Below are positions 8,514 through 17,066 of a stretch of 64,000 bases of DNA, one piece after another. The notes under the pieces are model-generated. The model did not search any database. It worked only from the letters and a program-made list of their open reading frames with translations, and was not told where the DNA came from. The position numbers and the translations under genes were made by a program. The DNA comes from Leptospiraceae bacterium (GTDB lineage: Bacteria > Spirochaetota > Leptospiria > Leptospirales > Leptonemataceae), in contig BPKM01000003.1 in NCBI GenBank assembly GCA_026005135.1, positions 434,001 to 498,000 on the forward strand. The letters are read 5' to 3'. Each line of letters begins with the position of its first letter. Position 1 is the first letter of the stretch.

Positions 8514-10202
8514 ATGCCAGAGGGTTTAAAAAATATATTTAATAAATTTATTGAGGTTTGGAATAAATTAGATACCACAAAAAAAATAACAATAGGGATT
8601 ATTTTAGCAATTGTAATAATAGCATTTATCTTTATTGCCAATTATTCTAAAAAACCAGCAATGGAGATATTGTATGAAAATTTAAATGCATCTGATTATG
8701 CTGCTATAACTAAATTCTTAGATGCAAACGGATATGAATGGAAAGGGGTAGGAACTTCTACCATTTATGTTAATGGCTTAAAACGACAGGAAATTATAAC
8801 AAAATTAGCACAGGAAAATTTAATACCAGCAGGAGTAGAAGGTTGGGAAATATTTAATATGTCTCGTTGGGACGAAACTACATTTGATAAAAACGTAAAG
8901 TTACATCGAGCAATCAAAGGTTCTTTAGAACAAATGCTTATGACACTTGATTTTGTAAAAACAGCAAAAGTGGAATTAGCAATACCCCAAAGAAATAATT
9001 TTTTAACGGATACGGAGCCAGTAAAAGCTTCTGTTGTAATAACGTTAAAGCCAGGTATTGAAACAATTTCTCGAAAGCAAGTAATGGGGATTAAAAATTT
9101 AATTTATCGAGCAGTACCAAACTTAAAAAGAGAGAATATAACTATAACGGATAATTATGGAAAAGAATTTGTAGAACCAGACGAAATTGATGAAGAACAA
9201 AGAAGATTAGAATTAGTAGAAAAGAAAAAAGAAATTGAAGAAAGAGAAAGAAGAAAATGGTTAAATGAAATTCAAAAAAGTTTACATGAATTTTATACGG
9301 CAGATAGAATTTCAATTATTCGTGTAGCATTAACAATGAACTGGGATGAAGTTAAAGAAAAACAACATCTTGTAGAACCAGTAGAAGCACAGCCAGAAAA
9401 TCCAGATACCCCTTATCCAGATAGAAAACTAATGCCAAATGGAACTTTGATTATTTCTGAAAATGCAAGAAATGAACGATTTAGAGGAAATGGTTTTACA
9501 CCGGGTGGTCCAACAGGGACAGAACAACAATTACCGCCAGGATATAGAGATTTAGATTATCAAAGAGCAGAATATGGTAATAATGATGTTATTAGAAATT
9601 ATGATTATAATAGAATAGAAAAAGAAATTACAAGACAACCATGGGAAGAACGTGCACGTTCTATTGCCGTTGCAGTAGATGGAAAATGGATAAAGAAGGG
9701 TATTAAAGAAGATGGTTCGGGTTATATTAGAGAATATATTCCACCTACAAAAGAAGAACTTAAAACAATAGAAAAACTACTAAAAGCATCTATATTATAT
9801 AAATCATCTCGGGGAGACCAAATTGTTGTAGAACATTTACAAAAAGATAGAACTGCTCAATTTGAAAAAGAAGATGAAGAATTAAGACAGAAATTAATGA
9901 TGCAAAGATTATTAATTGTTTCTGCTATATCTATACTTGCATTTTTATTACTGTATCTATTATATAGAGCAATTAAAAATGAAATAGCCAGAAGACGCCG
10001 ATTAAGGGAAGAAGAATTAGCAGCACAACAGCAGTTGATGAGGGAAGCAGCATTGCGTGTTGCAGATGAAGGAGCGGCTGAAGTAGAACTATCTATTGAT
10101 GAAAAAGCAAGAAGAGAATTATTAGAAAATGCAATCAATCTGGCAAGAGAAAAACCAGATGAAGTAGCAAAATTATTAAGAACATGGATGAACGAGGAGT
10201 AA
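8514..10202 (+). CDS. fliF: Flagellar MS-ring protein FliF
   Basis: FliF builds the membrane-embedded MS ring of the basal body and anchors the rotor protein FliG. The 562-residue protein has an N-terminal membrane span (about residues 25-43), the YscJ/FliF ring-building region (FAMxxL-like segments, SVVITLKPG), a proline-rich periplasmic insert, a second membrane span (about 464-483) and a cytoplasmic tail ending DEVAKLLRTWMNEE, the FliG-binding peptide. An AAGGAA ribosome binding site precedes the ATG. Unusually, fliG does not follow: the next gene is convergent. Confidence 0.96.
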   Translation: MPEGLKNIFNKFIEVWNKLDTTKKITIGIILAIVIIAFIFIANYSKKPAMEILYENLNASDYAAITKFLDANGYEWKGVGTSTIYVNGLKRQEIITKLAQENLIPAGVEGWEIFNMSRWDETTFDKNVKLHRAIKGSLEQMLMTLDFVKTAKVELAIPQRNNFLTDTEPVKASVVITLKPGIETISRKQVMGIKNLIYRAVPNLKRENITITDNYGKEFVEPDEIDEEQRRLELVEKKKEIEERERRKWLNEIQKSLHEFYTADRISIIRVALTMNWDEVKEKQHLVEPVEAQPENPDTPYPDRKLMPNGTLIISENARNERFRGNGFTPGGPTGTEQQLPPGYRDLDYQRAEYGNNDVIRNYDYNRIEKEITRQPWEERARSIAVAVDGKWIKKGIKEDGSGYIREYIPPTKEELKTIEKLLKASILYKSSRGDQIVVEHLQKDRTAQFEKEDEELRQKLMMQRLLIVSAISILAFLLLYLLYRAIKNEIARRRRLREEELAAQQQLMREAALRVADEGAAEVELSIDEKARRELLENAINLAREKPDEVAKLLRTWMNEE

Positions 10203-10205
10203 TCA

Positions 10206-11525
10206 TTATCGGCCTTCGTAACCTATTACATCCATAAATGCACTAACAGAAAAAACAGCTTTTCCTCTACCTGGTTCACCATATCCTGGTGGAACAGGTA
10301 ATTTATATTTTTCAAAAGTTCTTTTCCATACAGTTAATAATTCTAAAAAATATCTTAATGGTGGTTTTTGTTGGTTTCCAAGTGTTGTATATGGTTCTGG
10401 ACACCAGGTAGTAAAGCGTGGTACAACACCATGGCTCATAAAAAAATCTAAGCCTTCAGCTGTTGATTGAATTGCCTCTTCGATTGTTTTAAAACCATAA
10501 GGTTTTGCAAGTTCAACACCACCAACAAAGTTAGGTATAACATTTGAGGGTCCAAAAATATCCACAGATTCAATGATTCTTCTTATCCAGTTTTCTCTAC
10601 CGATAAATCGTTCTTTCCCAGGACATAATAAAGAAAATAATCTTTTATCCCATACTTCGTAATTAGGATGATAGATTTTAATTCCAGCCTCTTTAAAGCG
10701 TACTAAATCTTCTTTTTCCCATGCCTGAACTACCATTTTACCTATCCATCTATTTGGAAAATGACTTTCTATTGCTTCTACATATTGAAAATAAAAATCC
10801 TGTTCTTTTTTATTTTGTAAATGAGTAACGACAGAACCACCTGTAATTGTATAAGCTTTAGCTACATTATCTTCTTTATCGATCCAGGAAAGTACTTCTA
10901 TAATATCTTGTATATTTTTAATACCAGTATAAGGCCTTTTTAAGATTTTTTGTTGTCGCCAGTTATGATTTATATCACAAAATGCACATTCTTCTTCTTT
11001 ACCAAAATATTGACAATTACGAAATACTGTTAAATAAATTAAATATCCCCATTCTATTACTGGTGCTATTTCTCCAGGTTGTTTACCTGAAGAAGTTTTA
11101 TATTTATACCATGTTGGTACAGGAGGAAATTCAACATAACCCAATATTGTATTATCAAATTTTAATACAACGTTATTATCCTGATCTAAGGTTATAAGGT
11201 ATGGAGAATTTGGATCAATCCGAACAGATATAACAGTTGGCAGTAGATTAAAATATCCATTTGAAATTTTTATTTCTTCTGGTGCTTTAAAACGATATTC
11301 TTCTGGTTGTTCTGTTAGAGGAACATGATCAAAAGTAAATATAAAATAATCTTTAGCTTTGTAGGTATGATTTTGTAAGGCTTTTACATCAAATTTTAAA
11401 CCTAATCGTAAAATATCCTGCTTAATAATGGCTTCTAAAGGGATTTCTTTATAGATTTCAATGAATTTTTCTAAAATATTAATATTAGTAATTTGATTAT
11501 CAATTTGTTCGATTGTATGGGACAT
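10206..11525 (-). CDS. Radical SAM protein with CX8CX2C motif
   Basis: The 439-residue protein has a radical SAM core: a cluster-binding motif NCQYFGKEEECAFC at about residue 180, an SAM-binding TITGGS motif at about 225, and an IKIYHPNYEVWD strand of the kind seen in BioB-like enzymes. The cysteine spacing is CX8CX2C rather than the usual CX3CX2C, and the first 170 residues form an additional domain that I do not recognise. The substrate is unknown. It is convergent with fliF (3 bases apart) and divergent from tRNA-Ser. I am sure of the superfamily, not of the reaction. Confidence 0.8.
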   Translation of the reverse strand: MSHTIEQIDNQITNINILEKFIEIYKEIPLEAIIKQDILRLGLKFDVKALQNHTYKAKDYFIFTFDHVPLTEQPEEYRFKAPEEIKISNGYFNLLPTVISVRIDPNSPYLITLDQDNNVVLKFDNTILGYVEFPPVPTWYKYKTSSGKQPGEIAPVIEWGYLIYLTVFRNCQYFGKEEECAFCDINHNWRQQKILKRPYTGIKNIQDIIEVLSWIDKEDNVAKAYTITGGSVVTHLQNKKEQDFYFQYVEAIESHFPNRWIGKMVVQAWEKEDLVRFKEAGIKIYHPNYEVWDKRLFSLLCPGKERFIGRENWIRRIIESVDIFGPSNVIPNFVGGVELAKPYGFKTIEEAIQSTAEGLDFFMSHGVVPRFTTWCPEPYTTLGNQQKPPLRYFLELLTVWKRTFEKYKLPVPPGYGEPGRGKAVFSVSAFMDVIGYEGR

Positions 11526-11647
11526 AATACCAGATAATTTTTATATAAAATAAAAAAAAGAAAATTTTATGTCTATATAGAAATTCAATATGCCATTTTA
11601 AATTTGACTTGTTAAAAAGCAAAAAAAAGGTGTAAATAAATCTGTTT

Positions 11648-11737
11648 GGAGAGGTGACCGAGAGGCCGAAGGTGCAGCACTGGAAATGCTGTGTACCCCC
11701 AAAAGGGGTACCGAGGGTTCGAATCCCTCCCTCTCCG
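11648..11737 (+). tRNA. tRNA-Ser (anticodon GGA)
   Basis: A 90-base class II tRNA: acceptor stem GGAGAGG / CCTCTCC, D-arm, anticodon stem CAGCA / TGCTG with loop CTGGAAA (anticodon GGA, reading UCC/UCU), a long variable arm TACCCCC-aaa-GGGGTA as expected for serine, and T-arm GAGGGTTCGAATCCCTC. The discriminator is G and CCA is not encoded. A TTGTTA / TAAATA pair upstream may be its promoter. Confidence 0.96.
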
Positions 11738-11973
11738 AATTTTTTACCCACATCAATATTTATTTCTTAATTAAAATAATTATTCAGACTAATTTTTAAT
11801 AATACTATATTTCAATTATAATTATTTTAAAGATTCTTTTTTATTATTTTACCAAATAGATAGAAATACTATAGAATGATATAACATTAAACCGTTTAAT
11901 ATAAAATAAAAAAATTATAATTACCATAAAAAAATTGAAACAAAATTACAAAAAAATGTAGTATATATAATTG

Positions 11974-12882
11974 ATGGAAAAGAAAAAAAAGCATAATCGT
12001 AAAGCAACAAAGTCATCATCATTTGGAACAAGGGGAAGAATTAGTCATAATTCTTCTGATTTTTATAATAGTAAATTATATCATCAAATTAATATAAATT
12101 CCAATATTCCTTATAGAGAAAATACTATACCTGAGGATTATATCAATCAAATCTTAAATAAAAGTTCAGAAAATATGAAAGAAATTCCCGATGAAAGTAT
12201 ACATCTTATTATTACATCCCCACCATATAATGTAGGTAAAGATTATGATAAAGATTATACTCTAGAAGATTATAGAAAATTTTTAATCAATGTCTTTAAA
12301 GAAAGTTATAGAATTTTAGTACCTGGTGGAAGAATTTGTATTAATATAGCAAACATAGGACGTAAACCTTATATACCTTTACATGCCTATTTGATTATTG
12401 ATCTATTAAAGATAGGCTTTTTAATGAGAGGAGAAATTATATGGAATAAAGGTGCAAGTGCTCTAAATTCTACTGCCTGGGGAACATGGTTAAAAGCAAC
12501 GAATCCAGTATTAAGAGATATTCATGAATATATATTGATTTTCTGTAAGGATACTTTTACAAGAAAAAACCCAAAAAAAAGAAAAAGTACGATTACTAAA
12601 GAAGAGTTTTTAACAAATACAAAAAGTATTTGGGAAATACCAGCAGAAAAAGCAAAAAAAATTGGACATCCAGCACCTTTTCCAGTAGCATTACCCTATA
12701 GATTAATACAACTATATACATTCGAAGAAGAAATTATATTAGATCCATTTGTTGGATCAGGTACAACCTGTATTGCTGCATTACAATCCAATAGAAAGTT
12801 TATAGGTTATGAATCTAATAGAAAATATTATCTTTTAGCAAAAAATCGTATTAAAGAATTTTTAAAAAGTTTAAATACCTAG
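11974..12882 (+). CDS. Orphan beta-class DNA methyltransferase (likely N4-cytosine or N6-adenine)
   Basis: The protein has the catalytic motif IV as TSPPYNVG at about residue 78, followed much later by the SAM-binding motif I, LDPFVGSGTTC, at about 260. This IV-before-I order defines the beta class, and SPPY is more common in m4C enzymes. The N-terminal 40 residues are basic and low-complexity. The ORF track starts at TTG 11971; ATG 11974 is preferred. No restriction endonuclease lies nearby, so it looks solitary. Leptospires are known to have a solitary m4C methylase with regulatory effects, and this could be its counterpart, but the target site cannot be read from the gene. Confidence 0.88.
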   Translation: MEKKKKHNRKATKSSSFGTRGRISHNSSDFYNSKLYHQININSNIPYRENTIPEDYINQILNKSSENMKEIPDESIHLIITSPPYNVGKDYDKDYTLEDYRKFLINVFKESYRILVPGGRICINIANIGRKPYIPLHAYLIIDLLKIGFLMRGEIIWNKGASALNSTAWGTWLKATNPVLRDIHEYILIFCKDTFTRKNPKKRKSTITKEEFLTNTKSIWEIPAEKAKKIGHPAPFPVALPYRLIQLYTFEEEIILDPFVGSGTTCIAALQSNRKFIGYESNRKYYLLAKNRIKEFLKSLNT

Positions 12883-13326
12883 AATTAATTTTATTTATAT
12901 TATTTATATTTTCTAATTCTTTTAATAAAAAATAAAATCAAATGGCTAAATAAAAATATAAATTTTATAACTATTAAATTAAAATATTCAAAATAAAGTT
13001 GAAATAATTTATTGGCTTCTGTTTCAATAGCTACCATTTCAAAGCAAATTTTTTTATGAATCTTCTATATTCCATTCCAACTTTCGTTTATCTATTATGT
13101 GAATTTTTTAATTATCTTATTAAAATAAAATTGACAAATATATCAATATAAATACAAAGAAAATCATAATTTTATTAAGAAAATGGGAATAGAAAAAATT
13201 TATAGTTAGTTTATTAGATTTATCTTAAAATAGATAATGAAAAATAACAAGCTTTTGAAAAAAAAGTTAGCCTTATAAGGTAGCCTTATTAAACATTGTA
13301 AAGAAAAAACGTGTCAGTTCTCTAAA
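12883..13326. other. AT-rich intergenic stretch before the hairpin array
   Basis: About 440 bases of mostly A/T sequence. I see a palindrome CCTTATAAGG near 13270 with a partial second copy (CCTTATTA) just after it. The only frame of note is on the minus strand, 13037 to 12900, encoding about 45 residues with one hydrophobic span, but it has no ribosome binding site and I do not call it a gene. A TTGACA at about 13130 has no clear partner. Confidence 0.4.
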
Positions 13327-13787
13327 CAACAATCCTAAAAAAAGGCGGGAAAAAACCGTCGCTGGGCTTTCATAGCGACAATAGGAGGGAGGGTGGGATA
13401 ACTTAAAAACCGTCGGCGGGTTTACTCGCCGACAACCCTAAAAAAATAGGGTTGGGATTGGATGTGTACAAATAGCCGTTGGTTTTACACAACGGCAATC
13501 CTAAAAAAGATGGGTGGGCAAAAGAAACCGTCGCTGGGCTCTGCACAGCGACAACCCTAGGAGGGACGGGTGGGCAAAAGAAACCGTCGCGGGCTCTGCA
13601 CTGCCGACAACCCTAAAAAAAAAGGGTGGACTGGGTGGGTAAAAATAGCTCGCTTGGCTCTGCACAGCGGCAATCCTAAAAAAAGACGGGTGGGCAAAAG
13701 AAACCGTCGCTGGGCTCTGCACAGCGACAACAGGAGGGAGGGGTGGGATAACTTAAAAACCGTCGGCGGGTTTACTCGCCGACAACC
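13327..13787 (+). repeat. GC-rich tandem array of eight hairpins alternating with G-runs
   Basis: Eight units spaced 54-63 bases apart stand out sharply from the AT-rich surroundings. Each holds a stem-loop, starting at 13358, 13412, 13475, 13530, 13586, 13648, 13706 and 13762. Stems vary while keeping pairing: GTCGCTG/CAGCGAC, GTCGGCG/CGCCGAC and GCCGTTG/CAACGGC, which is covariation; units 5 and 6 are imperfect. Between stems is a conserved CAACCCTAAAAAAA...GGGTGGGCAAAAGAAACC-like spacer rich in G-runs such as GGAGGGAGGGTGGG, able in principle to form G-quadruplexes. Units 1-2 and 7-8 are near-identical over about 68 bases, 350 bases apart. The last stem ends 18 bases before the acyl-CoA ligase ATG. 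Frames called here are artefacts. Confidence 0.9.
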
Positions 13788-13801
13788 ATAAAGGAAAGAA
13801 T

Positions 13802-15442
13802 ATGAAATCAACAATGATGAATTATCCATTAGTATTAGGTTCCATTTTAAAAAGGGCTTATAATGTACATCCAGAAAAAGAAGTTGTTTCGAAAATGAAT
13901 GATGAATCAATCCATAGATATACTTATGGAGAATATTTTAAAAGAACATTACAATTAATGTCTGCTTTAAAACGTAATGGTGTAAATTCATTTGATAGAA
14001 TAGCAACTTTTGCATTGAATCATTATAGACACTTAGAATTGTATTTTGCTATTCCGTGTATTCAAGGAATTCTTCATACATTAAATATTCGATTATTTCC
14101 AGAACAGTTAGAATTTATAGTAAATCATGCAGAAGATAAATTTATATTTATTGATAAGTCTCTAACAAAAGCTATTGCTCCATTAGTAAATCAATTTAAA
14201 TCAGTAGAAAAATTTATTATTATTGATGATAAAGAAAATATTGAACCAGCTAACTTACCTAATGCAATAGATTATGAAGAATTTTTAGCTATGGGAGATT
14301 ACAAGGAAGGCTGGGATTTACTCCATTCTTTAAAGATAGACGAAAATGATCCAGCAGGAATGTGTTATACATCTGGAACTACAGGAAATCCAAAAGGGGT
14401 TTTATATAGTCATAGAACAATTTTTTTACATTCTATGGGGATCTGTTTAGCAGATGCTTTATGTTTAAGCGAAAACGAAACTGTATTACCTGTTGTACCT
14501 ATGTTTCATGCTAATGCATGGGGAATACCTTTTGCTTGTGTAATGACTGGAGCAAAATTAGTTTTTCCTGGTAAACATCTATTAGGTCATCCATTAGCTG
14601 AATTATTAGAACAAGAAAAAGTAACGATAGCAGCAGGTGTCCCTACTGTCTGGAATGTTTTATATCAACAATTAAAAAAGAAACAATATAATTTAAAATT
14701 ACATACCATGGTTGTTGGAGGTTCTGCAGCACCACGTTCTATGATAGAAAATTATGAAAAAGAATTTGGTATTAATATTTTACATGCATGGGGAATGACA
14801 GAAACTTCCCCTTTAGGTACAGTTTCTCGTTTAAGAAGTTATATGAAAGATTGGGATGAAGAAAAACAATATACAATGCGTGTTAAGCAGGGATTTGCTG
14901 TACCGGGGATAGAAATACGAGCAATAGATGAGAATGGTAATGATATACCACGAGATGGAAAAAGTGTAGGAGAATTAATTGTTCGTGGGGCATGGGTTAC
15001 AGGAAGCTATTATAATATGGACATAAAAGAATCCTTTACAGAAGATGGATGGTTTCGAACAGGTGATGTAGTGACAATTGATGAATATAACTTTATGCAG
15101 ATTACAGATAGAAAAAAAGATTTAATAAAAACAAGAGGAGAATGGATATCCAGTGTAGAGATGGAAAATATTGTAATGGGATTACCTTTTGTAATGGAAG
15201 CAGCAGTTGTTGGAAGACCTGATAAACTAAAAGAAGAAGCACCTGTTATATTTTGTGTTCCTAAGGAAGGAGAATCCATAGATAAAAAAGCTATTATTGA
15301 AGAATTAAAAAAACATTTTGCTCATTGGCAAATACCTCATATAGATGATATTCATATAATTGATAGTATACCAAAAACGAGTGTAGGTAAATTTGATAAA
15401 AAAGTGTTAAGAAACAAAATTAAAGAAATATATAAAGAATAG
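13802..15442 (+). CDS. Fatty-acyl-CoA synthetase (AMP-binding, FadD-like)
   Basis: The 546-residue enzyme activates a fatty acid to acyl-CoA through an acyl-adenylate. It has the ANL superfamily motifs: the P-loop-like [11 protein letters not shown] at about residue 190, AWGMTE (A5), GWFRTGD (A7), [13 protein letters not shown] (A8, hinge) and the C-terminal catalytic lysine region [11 protein letters not shown]. Length and spacing fit medium/long-chain members. An AAAGGAAAG ribosome binding site lies directly after the last hairpin of the upstream array, so the array probably lies in its 5' leader or promoter region. It is convergent with nadA over a shared terminator. Confidence 0.93.
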   Translation: MKSTMMNYPLVLGSILKRAYNVHPEKEVVSKMNDESIHRYTYGEYFKRTLQLMSALKRNGVNSFDRIATFALNHYRHLELYFAIPCIQGILHTLNIRLFPEQLEFIVNHAEDKFIFIDKSLTKAIAPLVNQFKSVEKFIIIDDKENIEPANLPNAIDYEEFLAMGDYKEGWDLLHSLKIDENDPAGMCYTSGTTGNPKGVLYSHRTIFLHSMGICLADALCLSENETVLPVVPMFHANAWGIPFACVMTGAKLVFPGKHLLGHPLAELLEQEKVTIAAGVPTVWNVLYQQLKKKQYNLKLHTMVVGGSAAPRSMIENYEKEFGINILHAWGMTETSPLGTVSRLRSYMKDWDEEKQYTMRVKQGFAVPGIEIRAIDENGNDIPRDGKSVGELIVRGAWVTGSYYNMDIKESFTEDGWFRTGDVVTIDEYNFMQITDRKKDLIKTRGEWISSVEMENIVMGLPFVMEAAVVGRPDKLKEEAPVIFCVPKEGESIDKKAIIEELKKHFAHWQIPHIDDIHIIDSIPKTSVGKFDKKVLRNKIKEIYKE

Positions 15443-15462
15443 GAATCTTTGTCCTATTCTTT
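15434..15462. terminator. Bidirectional terminator between acyl-CoA ligase and nadA
   Basis: An 11-bp perfect stem, AAAGAATAGGA / TCCTATTCTTT, with a 7-base loop overlaps both convergent stop codons. T-rich sequence follows on both sides, so it can serve both genes. Confidence 0.85.
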
Positions 15463-16453
15463 ATTTTACTTTTTGATAGGAGATTTCGAACATTCTTAAT
15501 ATGGATTTTCTAGCTTTTTCAGCAATTTCTTCTGGAACTTTTACTTCGTATTGTTCATAAAGTAGTGCATCACGGATTTTGGGAAGAGTAATTTTTTTCA
15601 TATGTGGACAGGTATGACATGTTCCAATAAAGTTTCTATCGGGAAATTCACTTCTTAAATTATCAGCCATACTACATTCTGTAACTAATAAAACATTTTT
15701 TTGAGGATGATTTTTAATAAAATCAGCCATCTGAGAAGTACTTCCAGTAAAGTCACTAGCTTCTGTAACATCAGTATTACATTCTGGATGGGCAATAACA
15801 AGAAGATCATTAAATTGTTTTCTGTAGTATTCAATATCTTCTTTAGTATATTGTTCATGAACCATACATTTTCCTTTATCCCATAAAATAAGCTTTTTGT
15901 TAGTAAATTTTTGTATATTTTTCCCTAAGTATACATCAGGTAAAAAAATAATTGTATCAGAATCAATACTTTCTACAATTTTTAATGCATTTGCACTAGT
16001 ACAACAAACATCTGTTTCTGCTTTTACTTCTGCTGAGCAATTGATATATGTTACAACTGGGACACCGGGATATTGTTGTTTTAATTTTCGTACATCATCT
16101 GCTGTTATACTTTCAGCTAATGAACAACCAGCTTCTAAATCTGCAATCAAAACCTTTTTATCGGGATTAAGAATACTAGCTGTTTCTGCCATAAAATGAA
16201 CACCATTAAATAATATGATATCAGCCTGAACTTCTGCAGCTTTTTTTGCTAAACCAAGAGAATCTCCTACATAATCAGAAACACCATAAAATACGTCTGG
16301 TGTCATATAATTATGACCTAATATAACAGCATTTTTTTGTTTTTTTAAATCACGAATTTCTTTTATAAGTTCTATTGCTTGATCTATTTCGTGTGGCATG
16401 TATAGTTTTTCTAATTTTTCTTTTACCTGATCAATTGTTAAATCTAACTTCAT
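15461..16453 (-). CDS. nadA: Quinolinate synthase NadA
   Basis: NadA condenses iminoaspartate with dihydroxyacetone phosphate to quinolinate in de novo NAD synthesis and carries a 4Fe-4S cluster. The 330-residue protein has the family stretches [37 protein letters not shown] and GTCHTCPHM, which supply the cluster cysteines. nadB and nadC are not in the window. It is convergent with the acyl-CoA ligase. Confidence 0.97.
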   Translation of the reverse strand: MKLDLTIDQVKEKLEKLYMPHEIDQAIELIKEIRDLKKQKNAVILGHNYMTPDVFYGVSDYVGDSLGLAKKAAEVQADIILFNGVHFMAETASILNPDKKVLIADLEAGCSLAESITADDVRKLKQQYPGVPVVTYINCSAEVKAETDVCCTSANALKIVESIDSDTIIFLPDVYLGKNIQKFTNKKLILWDKGKCMVHEQYTKEDIEYYRKQFNDLLVIAHPECNTDVTEASDFTGSTSQMADFIKNHPQKNVLLVTECSMADNLRSEFPDRNFIGTCHTCPHMKKITLPKIRDALLYEQYEVKVPEEIAEKARKSILRMFEISYQKVK

Positions 16454-17066
16454 AAGCTCAAAAAAATAAAAAAAAATTTTAAGACAAGAAGATTTTAAAA
16501 TGAAATATCTAATATAAATTTTATTAATAAAGCTATAAATGATATACTATAAAAAAAATAGTAAAAAAAGAAACGATAAAATAATAATTTAGCTTTGTTG
16601 CTTAAAAGTAAATTATTTGCAATTTATAAAAATATTTATAAATATTGTTAAACAATTTTTCGTGATATGAGAAAAAGTATTGAATTTTCAAATATATGTT
16701 AGTAATATTTTAAAAAAATTTTTTGTTTTTATAAAAAATATGCTTTTAAAAAGGGAGTTATGCAACAAAACACCTTTCTTGTTTCCCTTTTCAGAATGAG
16801 GTTTTACTAAATTCATTATAAATATATATTTTTAATATTTAAAAACAAGTTAATAATGTCATATTTTTTTAGAATTGCTGCCGTGCTTTGCCCGTCGACG
16901 TTTTTTTTCTCGCCCAACCTAACCCTAAAATTTTTGCATTTTTATACCCTCTGATAATTGTTTTTCGAAATTACTATATTTAACATAATACATTTCTTGT
17001 TATTAATTATTAAGGTTAAGTATTTTTCTTGTTTTTAATATTTATATAAAACTTATAAAATCTTAT
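16454..17066. other. AT-rich intergenic region with a hairpin and a tiny ORF
   Basis: This 613-base gap is mostly A/T. At 16749-16790 an inverted repeat AAAAGGGA / TCCCTTTT spans a 16-codon frame (16760-16810, MQQNTFLVSLFRMRFY) that has an AAGGGAG just before its ATG. It could be a leader peptide, a small RNA or chance. The other notable item is a decayed copy of the GC-rich hairpin repeat at 16877-16930, listed separately. I see no tRNA or longer gene. Confidence 0.4.
16877..16930 (-). repeat. Decayed reverse-strand copy of the hairpin/G-run repeat
   Basis: Read on the minus strand, this GC-rich island runs AGGGTTAGGTTGGGCGAG, then an A-run, then CGTCGACGGGC...GCACGGCAGC. That follows the same order as a unit of the 13.3-13.8 kb array (GGGTGGGC, A-rich, CCGTCGCTGGGC...GCACAGCGAC), but the stem no longer pairs well. 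It lies in an intergenic region 3 kb from the array, which suggests a dispersed family. Confidence 0.6.

Noticed and set aside
8426-8641. 71-residue minus-strand ORF at the fliF start
   Set aside because: Antisense to the first membrane span of FliF.
11500-11751. 83-residue minus-strand ORF (GEGGIRTLG...)
   Set aside because: It is the antisense reading of tRNA-Ser, a familiar false gene call.
12900-13037. 45-residue minus-strand ORF with one hydrophobic span
   Set aside because: No ribosome binding site and AT-rich sequence easily gives hydrophobic frames.
13327-13787. CRISPR array
   Set aside because: Units vary in the stem itself, there is no exact direct repeat with unique spacers, and no cas genes are nearby.
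13327-13787. Integron attC sites
   Set aside because: The hairpins recall attC folding, but there is no gene cassette between them, no GTTRRRY core and no integrase in the window.
13501-13910. ORFs with repeating PATVSFAHPS or similar on both strands
   Set aside because: They come from the period of the GC-rich repeat array and change frame with unit length; no ribosome binding sites.
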